64,000 nucleotides of DNA from contig WHVA01000266.1 in assembly GCA_015179125.1 (NCBI GenBank), positions 1-64,000 of the forward strand, read 5' to 3'. The notes below the pieces were generated by a model. It saw nothing but the letters and a program-made list of their open reading frames with translations, ran no database searches and was not told the DNA's origin. Shown here piece after piece: positions 9,985 through 20,959 of the stretch; position 1 is the first letter of the stretch, and every line of letters begins with the position of its first letter. The translations under genes were made by a program, and so were the position numbers. This DNA comes from Gautieria morchelliformis (Eukaryota > Basidiomycota > Agaricomycetes > Gomphales > Gomphaceae).

Positions 9985-11423
9985 GTGCCTAAAACATTTG
10001 CTGAAGCGATGCGACGCTCAGATGCACCATTGTGGAAAAACTCAACAGATGAAGAAATCCATGCGCTACTAGAAAATGGGACATGGGAGCTTGAAAGATT
10101 ACCACCTGGAGAAAAAGCCATTGGCTCACGCTGGGTATTCCGAATCAAACTCCATCCGGACGGATCGCTCAACAAGTACAAGAGCCGCCTGGTTGCAAAA
10201 GGTTATACTCAGCGACCAGGTATTGGATACGATGAAGTGTTTGCCCCCACAACATGATGGGCAGCACCAGGTGCAATACTAGCTCAGGGGGCACTTCAAG
10301 GGGCACATATTTAGCCTGTAGTCATATCCAATGCATACCTGAATGGAGTCCTGGACGACGACGCACGCATATACATGCAACAGCCAGAAGGCTATCATCA
10401 GGGGGGAGCAGATTGTGTCTGCAGACTAAAAAGGGGGCTATATGGATTGAAGCAGAGTGGTAGACTGTGGTACGAACGATTGGGAGCTGCCTTAGAAGGC
10501 ATGGGATTCAAACACCTCCAATCCGACCCGAGCGTTTATATATGGATGACGGATGAGACAAAAGTCATAATCCCTGTTTTTGTCGACGACCTCACTCTAG
10601 TATCAGATTCTAAGCAGGAACTGGATAGAGTGAAGGACGAACTGAGCAAAATCTTCAAGTTGAAGGATCTAGGGCCGACGACCTCACTACTGGGGGTAGA
10701 AGTGAAGTATGATCGCTCACAGAAGACACTGAAATTATCGCAGAAGCAATATATTCAGGAAATCTTAGAACAATTCCAAATGTCGGATTGCCGACCTGTA
10801 TTCACACCTATAACCCCAGGCCTGCACCTAAACTCTAGTATGGGACCTTCAACTCCAGAAGAGATAGAAGAAATGCAGAATGTACCATATCTGAATGCGG
10901 TTGGAGCGCTGAATTACCTAGCAGTCGCAACGCGCCCCGATATCGCATATGCAGTCGGTCGCCTTGCCTGTTTCAACTCGAACCCGGGACTGACGCATTG
11001 GGCAGCAGTGATGCATCTCCTGTGCTACCTGCAAGGAACCATTGATCTAGCCCTCACCTTTGCACCAGATCCTTCCGCCAAATTGTTCCAGACATGGACA
11101 GATGCCGACCATGGGGGAAACCTGGATAATGGCCGATCGACCTCCGGTTTCATTACCAAAGTCGGGACCGGAGCTATTAGCTGGGCTAGCAAGTTACAGA
11201 ATTTCATTACCTTGTCAACAACAGAAGCCGAGTTCGTCGCTTCAGTTTTTGCAGGAACGGAGATCATATGGCTAAGAAACCTTTTTGGTGAGCTCAGTTC
11301 AAAATTGGAGGAACCATCTTACCTCTACATCAACAATCAATCTGTGCTTTCCGTCGCTAAAAATCCCGAGCATCACGGGCGAATGAAGCACCTCGACCTC
11401 AGGTACTTCTGGTTGAGAGAGAA
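9985..11423 (+). pseudogene. Copia 1 reverse transcriptase and RNase H
   Basis: Typical Copia RT blocks are visible: [33 protein letters not shown], and the catalytic-site block VFVDDLTLVSDS. These are followed by the RNase H region with WTDADHGG, TLSTTEAEFVA and the ending HLDLRYFWL. The last part of RNase H lies beyond the nested transposon (IIQIGYIPTGSMPADLLTKA). The same region of Copia 2 (37953-39963) is close in sequence. Confidence 0.88.
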
Positions 11424-11441
11424 CATCACTAAAAGCGCGCG
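11424..11441 (+). repeat. Left TIR of the Plavaka-type transposon
   Basis: CATCACTAAAAGCGCGCG, preceded by the AA target duplication at 11422-11423. Confidence 0.8.
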
Positions 11442-11901
11442 TTGGTGGCGTGACATTGTCACTCCTGGCATGTCTACGGAGACACGCGCCTCCATGGTTC
11501 ACCCTGACCGAGGATCGCCGTCGCGCTGCCACCCTGGCCTCAGGTGCCCACCAGGCGCCAGGGTGCCCTAATTTCACCAGTCCATGGCTAGGCCGCTCGC
11601 GATCATGCTGCCAGGCTGGCCTCAGCTGCCCGCTAGCTGCCAGGGTGCTGTGCGTTCCCCAGTCCATCGCTCGCCACACTAGAGCCAGGGAGTAGTCACT
11701 ACTCGCCGGCTCTAGTTTGGCAAGCAAGTGCAGTGGTACTTAGGACTAGGAGTACTGCTCATAACTTGAAGGCGAAACCCACTCGCCGCTGTTGAATTTC
11801 GATCTGGGGTTCGATCACGGTGCCGAGCGGGTTCAAGACTTGGCAATCGGACTTCAAGTTTGTCACGGTGAGTCCGTATCCTTGACGTTCACCAACCACA
11901 C

Positions 11902-14900
11902 ATGCCTCTTGACTGCATCTGTGGCAGGGAGTTCACGCGGGACAAGCGTTGACCAGGCACTTGTCAACGTGCTCGGTGCACCTTGGGGCTAACAGGGATG
12001 CCTTGCGCATCGTCCACCGTTCCAACAAGCAAAAGGGCCTGGAGTCCGAGGTCACTAGCGGTGTCGATGACCGATGGTATGCCAAACGCCCACCCGGGGC
12101 GCGCCATGGCACTACTAGTGCATCCCGGGAAGGTCCTGTTCGGCCACAACCAGGACCTTCCCGGGATGTTGGGATCGACTACCAAATGGATATGGAGGAC
12201 TATGGGCCGCATCTCGATGCGGATTTGGCAAGTATCTGGTCCTGCACTCTCTAACTTGCAACTGGGGGCTTACACGTGACTAGGCCTCCAACGATCGGAC
12301 TGCTACCCTCGAGAATGCCCCAGAACCTCTCGGGAAGGGTCATCGTCGGCGAAGGCCTTCTCAGAAGGTGCGGGACATGTTGCCTGAAGGCCCCACCCCT
12401 TTGCCGGCAACCACACAAGAGCCACAGGTACCTTGTGATAGCCCCAAGGCTGGGGATGCGTCAACCACAAGGACATTCATCCAATTGGCCCGGGATGTTC
12501 GACTCCATTTGACGGAAGTGGTCCAGACCACCACCAATGCGTTTGGAATGTCTCGGATTTACTATGGATGCCCCTCCAGGATACCGGATGAGCACGTGAG
12601 TGTAGGAGACATGTTGGGAACAGGGCATCCAGGTGTGAGCATGCATGGGCCAGAGCAGGAAATAACGCCGCAGGTGGGCAATGGGGATAACTCCCTGTGG
12701 CCATATCCCAACCTTAGTGCGTGGCGCCTCGGCAACTGGTTCTGGAATGGTGGAGACTCCAAGTCCAAGAGTAGTCTGAAATCATTGGTGGATCAAGTCC
12801 TCCTGGCAGGGGATTTTCTCGTGAATGACCTGAAAGGTCTCTTGGGACTCCATTGATGATAAATTGGCAGGCGGTTCAAAGGCCATGTTTGATGATGGCA
12901 GGGATGGAGGGAAGGTAGCATGGACATAAACGTACCAACTGGTCTCAAGCGAAGCCGGAAGCGCAGAGGGAAGAAACCGTATGGTGCAGATAAACACACG
13001 AGTGCAGCAGAGGTGATTGATGGGCACTCGGCTTCAGAACCTACATGCAGCCATACATTCTCCGTGGATGGTTTCTGGCAATGACCGATTGTCCCACTCA
13101 TCAAAGAGGTGTTTGGGACAAATCCGGCAGCTGAGCGTTTTCATTTCGAGCCATTTCGACATGTCTGGGAGCCACCAGGCATCAACGGAGGGCACGAAAG
13201 AATTTATGATGAAGTCTATTCATCCGATGCTTTCATTTCCGAACATGAGAAATTGCAAAATTCCCCTCGGGAGCCTGGATGTGATCTCCCACGAGCGGTG
13301 GCTGCGATGATGTTTTGGTCAGATAGTACGCACCTGGCGCAATTTGGGTCGGCCCAGCTGTGGCCAATATATGCGCCGTTTGGCAATCAGTCCAAGTATG
13401 AACGCTGCCAGCCTTCAGCGAAGGCATTGCATCACATCACATATTTGAACAAGGTATGTCATGTACTTATTGGTCACACATGGGCTGACAAAACCAGCTG
13501 CCGGACCATGTGCAAGATTTCATATGGGAGATTAGTGGAGGCAAAGCAGCCTCCGATGCTTTATTGACGCATTGTCGGCGGGAACTCTTTCATGAAAGCA
13601 TCAAACTGGTCTTAGATGCAGAGTTCCTAGCCGCATGGCATCATGGCATAGTGATTCAGTGCTTCGACGGCATTACAAGGCATATCTACCCACGGATATT
13701 TACCTGGGCGGCGGAATACCCTGAAAAGTAAGCACCTTGTATCATTGTTTCCGCATGACAACAACATATTGTGTGTACTAGGGTCTTATTGGCAAGTATC
13801 CGTGACAGCAGTGAATGGCTGTGTCCTTGCTGCACATGTCCCAAATCTAAGGTTCCCAGCCTGGGAATGGCAGGTGATCGACGCCTGCGTGGGAGGTATC
13901 CACGTGTAGCCTCAGAAGAGCAGCGACGCAATGTGGGTACAGCTCGGAAGATGACTATGCAGTGAACAGCAAGCCAGTGGATGCTTTCCTTAAGCGTGGT
14001 TCATATGTTCCAACCGATGTAAGTCAAACACATCTTAGACAACACACAGAATGTGTTCTCCCAGTTGCTCCATTTCGATGACTTCAATTATTTCAGGATG
14101 CTCGCATCTGATCTGATGCATGAGGTAGAAATAGGTGCATGGAAGTCCCTCCTGATCCATTTGACCCACATACTATGGTCATGTGGCTCGGCATCTATCC
14201 AGGAGTTTAATCGGCAGTATGTTTCTCTCTGTTGGATATGTTGGGGAGCACCTAATGCATGAGTTCCAACATAGGTTCCGTGAGGTTCCCACTTTCGGTC
14301 GTGGCCAGATACACTGTTTTGCCACCAATGTCCCCGAAATGAAAAAGCTAGCAGCCCATGATTACGAGGACATATTACAGGTGAGCAATATCAAGCTAGG
14401 TCTTGGGTCTTGGGGTTGATGAGACCTAGTGTATAATTCCCGTCTTCGAGGCCCTCATTCCCGAACCTTTCAATGCGCATGTTCTCAATTTGGTATGGGA
14501 CTTGTGCCTGTGGCATGGCTTGGCAAAGCTGCGCCTACACACAGACTCAATGTTAGATTTATTGGACAGTACTACTACTACTATGGGGAAACAGTTCCGT
14601 CGGTTTGTAACTGACGTATGTCCTCACTTTGTCACGGTGGATACACCATCTGAGGTACAGGCGTGTAATCAACAGAAAGCCCGGGCCCCAGGGCTACACA
14701 TCCCACAGGTTCGGTCATGGGTTCAGGAGACTGCACAAGACCACACCATGTCTAGATCACACATGGGTACGTCTCGGAAGCCAAGGGCATTCAACCTACA
14801 CACATATAAATTCCATGCCCTTGGGCATTACGTCTCCAACATCCACATGTATGGAACCACTGATTCATATTCCACTCAGACTGTGAGTGTCTTAGCTCTG

Positions 14901-16286
14901 GGGCTGAGATTCCATTGACCAGCTGATATACTTAGATGTAAGGCGAGCTTGAACACAGGCAGTCCAAGTCTCGCTATCAGCATCGTTCGAACAAGCAGCC
15001 TTTTGTTGGGCAGCTCACCAAGCTCCAGGCACGGGCCCAACGCATCCAAGCCATTGGGACCAAGTTGGCCCAGCGAGGGGTGAATGTCCCCGAGCATCAG
15101 GTTCAAACATCAACAGAAGATGCGATGCCATATATGTGCCCAGACGATCATTACCATATAAGCCGGGACACTCGCAGCCCATTATATGTTGGCGCCTGGG
15201 CAGGACAGAACGAGTGGGATCCTGCAGTGATGGTGAGTGGGTCTCTCCTAATACATGTATCAGCAGATTAATCCATGTATGCAGACCTTCATTGAGTGTC
15301 TCAAGGATCACTTGCTGACCCGCATGCAAGGCAACTCCCTCCCTGGCGAAGAGGGGATGTTCTCCCCTGAGGAACGCAATCGCATTTTCTTCCAACATGG
15401 CCGCATTTACAAACATGCGGTCCTTCATGTCAATTACACCACATACGATGTCCGTCGCGCACAAGACTTCATAACTCCCCCACACTAGTAAAAAGGACAT
15501 CATGCTTGCATCAAATGAAGATGTTGGACCAGGACTAAGACCTCACCCATACTGGTATGCACATGTATTAGGTATCTTCCACGCTCAGGTCCAGGTCTTG
15601 AGTGCGTCAGGACTATCTCCCCCTACACCATTTGATTTCCTCTGGGTTCGCTGGCTAGGCCTGGACCCTCACCATCAAGGGGGTTGGTCCTCGCGATGTT
15701 TGGACCGTGTTGGGTTTGTCCCACACACGGATCTGGAGGCATTTGGCTTCCTCGATCCGGATTGTGTTGTACAGGCTGTTCATTTGATACCGGATTTTGC
15801 CCATGGCCGTACGACAGAGCTATGCCCTCCCTCAGTTGCCCTAGAAGACGAGGGTGATTGGGAGTATTTCTATGTTAACCGGTGAGCAGCCACAGCTTCA
15901 AGTTATTCAAACAGATATTCTCACACTGTCACAGCTTTGTCGACCGAGACATGCTTATGCGATATTTAGGAAGGGGTGTTGGCCATATCACATAACCCCA
16001 TCCTAGTTCCTCGGACACCCGCGTCCAGGAATCCCCTGAAGAATCTGATGAAAATGCCGATACTATGGCTGTGTCCTCGGAACATGATGTGGTGTCTTCT
16101 TCCGAAGACACCACATCCGAAACACAATCTAATTTGTCATCAGACGGAGAGACTGACAGGTCTCAGGAGGATGAGACCTCTTCGACCAAGTCGGATGAGG
16201 TCCTGGACAAGGAGGACATGGAAGACATCAAGGACGATGACAGTGGCTCATTGGGTGCTCTGGAGGATGATGACCCTAATTATTAA
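11902..16286 (+). pseudogene. Plavaka/Tnp2-type transposase, multi-exon, decayed
   Basis: ATG 11902 opens a cysteine-histidine finger (CICGREFT, then RHLSTC), the usual N-terminus of this family, with a frame change near 11946. Next come YPNLSAWRLGNWFWNGG (about 12702), the HFEPFRHVW block (13140), and the catalytic DDE region: aspartate in FWSDST (13322), the IYPRIFTWAAEYPEK block (13682-13729), a CPCC finger, and glutamate in DLMHEVEIG (about 14110-14136). The ending FYVNR plus FVDRDMLMRYLGRGVGH (15870-15990) is a family signature, followed by an acidic tail (16065-16286) after an in-frame TAA. Several introns of about 50 bases have good splice sites. The enzyme would cut and paste the element. 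The aspartate usually seen in ADYPEKVLLA is glutamate here. Several frame breaks are visible. Confidence 0.82.
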
Positions 16287-16419
16287 TTCTGTGTGTGAAC
16301 ACTGCGTTGTTGCAATTTGTGAGGCATCATTGGTGCGAACCACTTCCGTTTCGTTTGCCCATCGCAGGGCATGTTTACTGTACTGGTTATTAACCTGGTT
16401 ATTACAGGTATAGTAATAT

Positions 16420-17870
16420 GCTATTCTAGCTGTAGATAGGCCCAGCCCATGGATGTCGCGCGGTTGCCCAGTGCAAGTCCAACCCGGTGGGGGAATCTAC
16501 AGCTACAGGGGAATATGCTGTGCGTGGTATTAGTATATATATGTATGTATATACGTGCACGGACCATCCCGTAAGTGGAGGAGTTCAAATGCAGCTTGCT
16601 CCCCACCGCTACCAGCCCTGCTCCACTAGGTGAGTTTTATGCTTGTTTTTTCGAGGTGAGGGCTGTATCAGCAAAATTAGGGTGGGAAGCACGTGCGAAG
16701 GCGGACGGCGACGAAGACGACATGGTGGGAGACGTTGATGGACGTGCCCATGCCGATGACATTCCCGACGCGCACGCCCACGTCGACGAACACGCCACGT
16801 GCGACTGCGACGGTGGGGACGCGGACGCACATGCTGTAGGTGCGTCGCGGTCGGGCGACGACGGTATGGACTGGGATGGGATGGACGGGATGGGCAGGCT
16901 GGGAGACGATAGCGAGGAGGATGATATTGAATTGAAGATGCCGTTGCCATGAGTGTGTTTTGTGGTTTTTTGTTGGGGTGCGGTAGCGGGTTCTTTGCGC
17001 GTGTGTTTTGTTTTTTTTTCAGGGTAGGGTGTTTTTTTTTCTGGTTCCTGGGTGTGCGTGGCGGAACGGGAACGGGGTCGTCGGCACGGGGTCGGTGGGG
17101 CGGGTGCGGGCGTGGCTGGCGTGGCTGGTGTGGGATGGGGGTGTGCCTCCGTGGTCCTACCCCCAGCAGGGTTGGGAGGTGGGTGTCGTTGTGTGTGGTG
17201 GGTGATGCGATGCCACTGCACGCTAGCTGAGGTAGCGTCGGTTCCGCCCCGGCCGACGTCGAGGCTGCGCCTCCTGTTGGGGCACTTTTGGTGCTTTGGC
17301 TGACCATGTGGGACGCCATCTTGCATGCTGCCCTTTTGCTTATTCTTTCTTCTCCTCTCCGCGCCTGCTTTGCTTCTTCTTCTCCGCGCTGCACCATGGC
17401 TGACCACCCCACTTTGCATTGCAATTGCATTTTAGACACATCATGCTCCGCGTGGGCCTCCTCTCGCCGCACTCGAAGCTGCTCCCCCACAGTGCCATGG
17501 CGCCCTCCCCGGAGCCGGAGACCATCTCCGACCCACATGATTGGTGGCGGCAGAGTGGCCGACATCCTGGCGGTATTAACCTTTCGAGCGTTAAGCGCAC
17601 TGCCACTGGGAGGATGGCGGGGCAACGACTGCCGTGGAGAAGGCGTCGATGACCGGGAAGATATACCAAACTTCTTGGCAGACGGTCGACCACGTGTACG
17701 GGACAAAGGCGATGCCTCGTATGTCGACACGCGCACGGGGCTCGCTGGCTTCGGCGATCGTCTGCGCCTGCGCAGTTCAGCGTGCAGTCGGGAGCGGCAG
17801 CATTGTTAAGTGTGGCAACGCCGTTTGTGGCGTGTCTGGGGTATTATGCCGAAAATGTACATTATGATTA
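16420..17870. other. GC-rich spacer inside the Plavaka-type element
   Basis: Between the transposase and the DUF6698-like gene lies a block whose centre (about 16690-17730) is far richer in GC than its neighbours. Long open frames exist on both strands (for example 16609-17736 minus and 16575-16952 plus), but they are low-complexity (R/P/H or D/A/H rich) and overlap antisense, so I do not call them. It could be captured host DNA or a promoter island. Confidence 0.4.
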
Positions 17871-17957
17871 CTATTATTTATGTTAGCCACTATTAAGCTT
17901 GACGTTGAATGTCCTCTGTGCGGTTGGCATATAGACTTGGACTAATATAACATATGG

Positions 17958-20053
17958 ATGCGTTGTGGATCCATCACACATAATCCACTGTGTCCAAGGT
18001 CACATGCTCCCAACTACTTATGTTTGATGGCCACTCTTCGCCATGCCCGAGGCTTTTGTTCCCCACTTCCACCTCCCCTGCCACCCAGGTCTGGCAGCAC
18101 TTGCTCGCAGCCCCACTCTGACTCCAGTCGAACAACACACTCGGGCCCCACGTGGTCGGGTACCTCTACTGGCCACTCGGCTCCTTTGTCCTCACCCTTC
18201 CAGACCCGTTTACCCCAACGCAGCGAACCACCAAGGTCCTTTCTTAACCGTATGGACGCGCCTGCCACCAGGCAGCCATACCAAGGTTCCATGTCCTCAC
18301 ACAGCCGTCCCTCACACGAAGACCGAACTGCCCCCAGCTCCTCTGACGGTTTTTCACTCTCCTCTACCTCCTCCCTTCAGCAATATCACTCCGTCACACG
18401 ATCTCCAAGCCCACCTCCCATCCGCCACAGGGATCGGTCCCCCCCAAGAGTTGAGACCTGCTGGTCTGACACCGATGTCCCCGAAGAACCCCATGATGAC
18501 CATGACCAAGATAAGGGAGAACCTGCCCTGCCTGGTGCTGGAGACAAGCGAGGTTGTTCCTCGGACAAAGGTGGGACATGTAAGCGATCATGAGTCTTCT
18601 TATTGTGATAACTCTCCCACCTCCTTGTGTAATGCCCTTGCAGCAAGCAAGTAGACCCGCTGTCCACTGTGGCACGTCATTTCGGGCATGTGCATGACAT
18701 GTGGGCACGATTCGGGCGTATCTTACAACAAGGCATATCATACAATCCCGACGACACCCCCGATATGTACAGTGACGAGTCAATCCCTCATCATGAACTC
18801 CAGGTTTTCCTACTCACCATGTGCTATCTAGAGAAAACTTCTACATCAACTTATACTTAGCTCTAGAAAAGCTGCATCCTGGTGTCCATGAAGTGGTCCG
18901 CCAACGCGGCCTGGAAAACCTCACCGACTTCGTACGTGACTATCCACGCTAGCAGACACAGACCACTGACGTGTGTAGCTTGAGGAGAAACGCAGTGATG
19001 CCCGTGGAGAGGACGTGAAACGCATGAAGGACTACGCTCAGTATCTCAATCCGGCATCCGATGCTTTCACTCCCCCTTTAAGTCTCACCGCAAGGTCACC
19101 CGCGGTTTCAAGCATCCTCAACTGGCACGCCTCGTGTGCCCTGTTGGCTGGCTGGACAAGTTTGACAATGACACCAGGTTTCTTCCTCATCCACTCTGTA
19201 TTGATGACTCCTGATTGCCGCCATCCATTGCAGCTTTCGCCAAAAACTCATAGACGGCAAGCGCATTCCCCACCCACATGACTGGCCCTTGCTTCTCTTC
19301 GATGAGGAAACCTTCGACATTGAAGATCTTATTACTAGTTTCTTGCACAATGAGATGCTGGTACGGGTAAGTCTCTAATTTCAGTCTCTGGGCTCCGAGA
19401 AACTCATGCCCCATGACATTGAACCATTGTAGGGTTGGAGACTTATTTTTCAAGGACCCAGCACAGTAGACGGGCAGGCCTCGCGCAAAGCAACCAAACG
19501 TGGCAATGCCCGTATCAACGGCATGACGCAGGTGACTGTGCCCGGCCTTGCCTATGTAGCGACGTTGGTACGTCGCTTACTTCCACACGAACGTGGTATT
19601 ATCATCCCAACACATTTTACAGGTTTACTTTGCCCTAGGATCTCAAGAAACATTTGGGGCAGGCGGTGATGACCATATGTATGACTTTTATACATTCTAC
19701 CGTGGCCTAATCACCTTTGTCAACGAGGACACTCCATCGACCGAGCGCGACGATTTACTTGTATGGTGGAACCAGTGGGTTATCTCTATCCTTCCTAATG
19801 AGACCATGCACTCATGATACTTACACAGGCAAGTGTTTCCTAACTATCTACACACGGCAGAGGATGGGACTTGTGGAGCGCCCGCAACGTCGGCGATGAG
19901 TCTCATGAAGGCACAAATGCGTTCACGAGTGGTTTTGCAGGATAATAGCAATGGATTTTCCTGTATGTGTATAAACATACCCAATCTGATTTATGCTTCA
20001 TTATGCTACATTATTTGTTTTGATAGTGTGAACTGCAAGGAGAATTACAAGTA
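17958..20053 (+). pseudogene. DUF6698-like protein gene, decayed cargo of the transposon
   Basis: A serine/proline-rich disordered N-terminus (about 18028-18590) precedes a core recognised by the block order ARHFGHVHDMWARFGRIL, a helical YLEKTS segment, KHPQLARLVCPVGWLDKFDND (another frame near 19120), HDWPLLLFDEETFDIEDL, IFQGPSTVDGQASRKATKRG, and a C-terminal AEDGTCGAPATSAMS tail. These blocks match, from memory, the DUF6698 family that is expanded in Agaricomycetes; its function is unknown. Introns with good GT-AG ends separate the later blocks. At least two frame breaks are visible. Being inside the TIRs and on the transposase strand suggests cargo or accessory function. Confidence 0.6.
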
Positions 20054-20289
20054 AATGTCCAATGAGCTACCGGTGTCATGGGCGTCTGGCCAACGCTGGG
20101 CACTGCAGCAAGCCTGGCCCAAGTGGGTGAGCTTGCTGCATGGAATGCCCCCGTTTGCCAGGGCTTGCGGCAGACTGGATGGCCGCAAGCCCGTCCTCGG
20201 CACCTCCGGCTGGGCACCTCTGGTGGCACTAGCGGCAGTTGCCGCCTGGGCCATGCGATGGCACGCATACGGCCACTGATCACCAGGTT

Positions 20290-20307
20290 CACACGGTTTT
20301 CGTGATG
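20290..20307 (-). repeat. Right TIR of the Plavaka-type transposon
   Basis: CACACGGTTTTCGTGATG, the inverted partner of 11424-11441, followed by the AA target duplication at 20308-20309. Confidence 0.8.
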
Positions 20308-20460
20308 AAGGTCATGCAGAAAATAATTCAAATCGGGTACATACCTACTGGTAGCATGCCAGCGGATCTACTCACGAAGGCACTGCCTCGTGAATTAGTA
20401 GAGCGCCACCGGCGCACCATGGGCCTGTTCTGACGGCAGAAGGACTGCGTCAGCGGGGTG

Positions 20461-20634
20461 TGTTGCAGTACTGCCAATGACGCAGTCGGTCACGTGATCT
20501 CCCTAATCTAGCGTCTGAGTTCGAAGAGAGAACTATACAGTTCTTCCTCTTCGAACTCAGGTGAGACAATAATATACTTACGAGTGTTACTAATATACAG
20601 TTCTTCCCCTTCGAACTCAGTCCTGCGCGCAACA
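20461..20634 (+). repeat. 3' LTR of Copia 1
   Basis: 174 bp from TGTTGCAGTACTGCC to GCGCGCAACA. It contains two copies of a unit ending TTCGAACTCAG. It follows the RNase H stop by about 28 bases and a GCGGGGTG tract. The flanking bases GGTC(G) match GGTC(C) next to the inverted 5' LTR, read on the same strand. Confidence 0.88.
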
Positions 20635-20740
20635 GGTCGGCCGTGGACAGCATGAGTCAGCACTGCCGTTCACCGGCGATTACCACCATTCAGCACCGCA
20701 CGGCGCCAACCACTACGAATCGTGTATAACTCTAAATCGT
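20635..20740 (+). repeat. Right half of the repeat R target site
   Basis: Starts GGTCGGCC and aligns with the second part of the unoccupied copy (7511-7650), which carries about 60 bp more in the middle. Together with 5656-5765 it marks the Copia 1 target. Confidence 0.7.
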
Positions 20741-20959
20741 GTATAACTCGCTCAATCACGCGTCACGGCACCCCTTGAGCCGAGCCATTTTGGGCGCTTG
20801 TAACCCATTACGGTGGCTCAGTACCTGGCATGAGCTGAGTTGTGTGCTTCGACTTTGCTGAGGCCACATTGCTAGTGAGACGGGTCGCTCGCCAGCCCCA
20901 TCCCTAGGATGTGATAAAGCTTGAGGGATGATTCCCATGCAACTGTGTATCTCTCATTC

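Larger units (their letters stand above)
11424..20307 (+). mobile_element. Plavaka-type (CACTA-like) DNA transposon, 8884 bp, with DUF6698-like cargo
   Basis: Ends are 18-bp inverted repeats (CATCACTAAAAGCGCGCG and, reversed, CATCACGAAAACCGTGTG; 14 of 18 match) flanked on both sides by AA, a 2-bp target duplication within the Copia RNase H sequence. Subterminal regions (11424-11780, 20090-20307) are full of CCTGGC/GCCAGG motifs, a usual arrangement for transposase binding sites in CACTA-like elements. Inside are a Tnp2-type transposase gene (11902-16286), a GC-rich spacer and a DUF6698-like gene, both on the plus strand. Both genes carry breaks, so it is probably immobile now, but its boundaries are intact. 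Confidence 0.85.
8757..20634 (+). mobile_element. Copia element 1, 3' segment, with nested Plavaka transposon
   Basis: Carries the integrase zinc-binding half, integrase core, reverse transcriptase, RNase H and a 3' LTR (20461-20634). The RNase H region is interrupted by the DNA transposon at 11424-20307 and its last 126 coding bases follow at 20308-20433. Removing the nested element leaves about 3.0 kb, so with the inverted 5' segment the Copia element is about 4.5 kb, normal for the superfamily. It has several breaks and is a fossil. A GCGGGGTG polypurine-like tract precedes the 3' LTR. Confidence 0.85.

Noticed and set aside
16609-17736. 375-residue minus-strand open frame
   Set aside because: Low-complexity R/P/H composition in a GC-rich block, overlapped by other long frames on both strands, and no motif.
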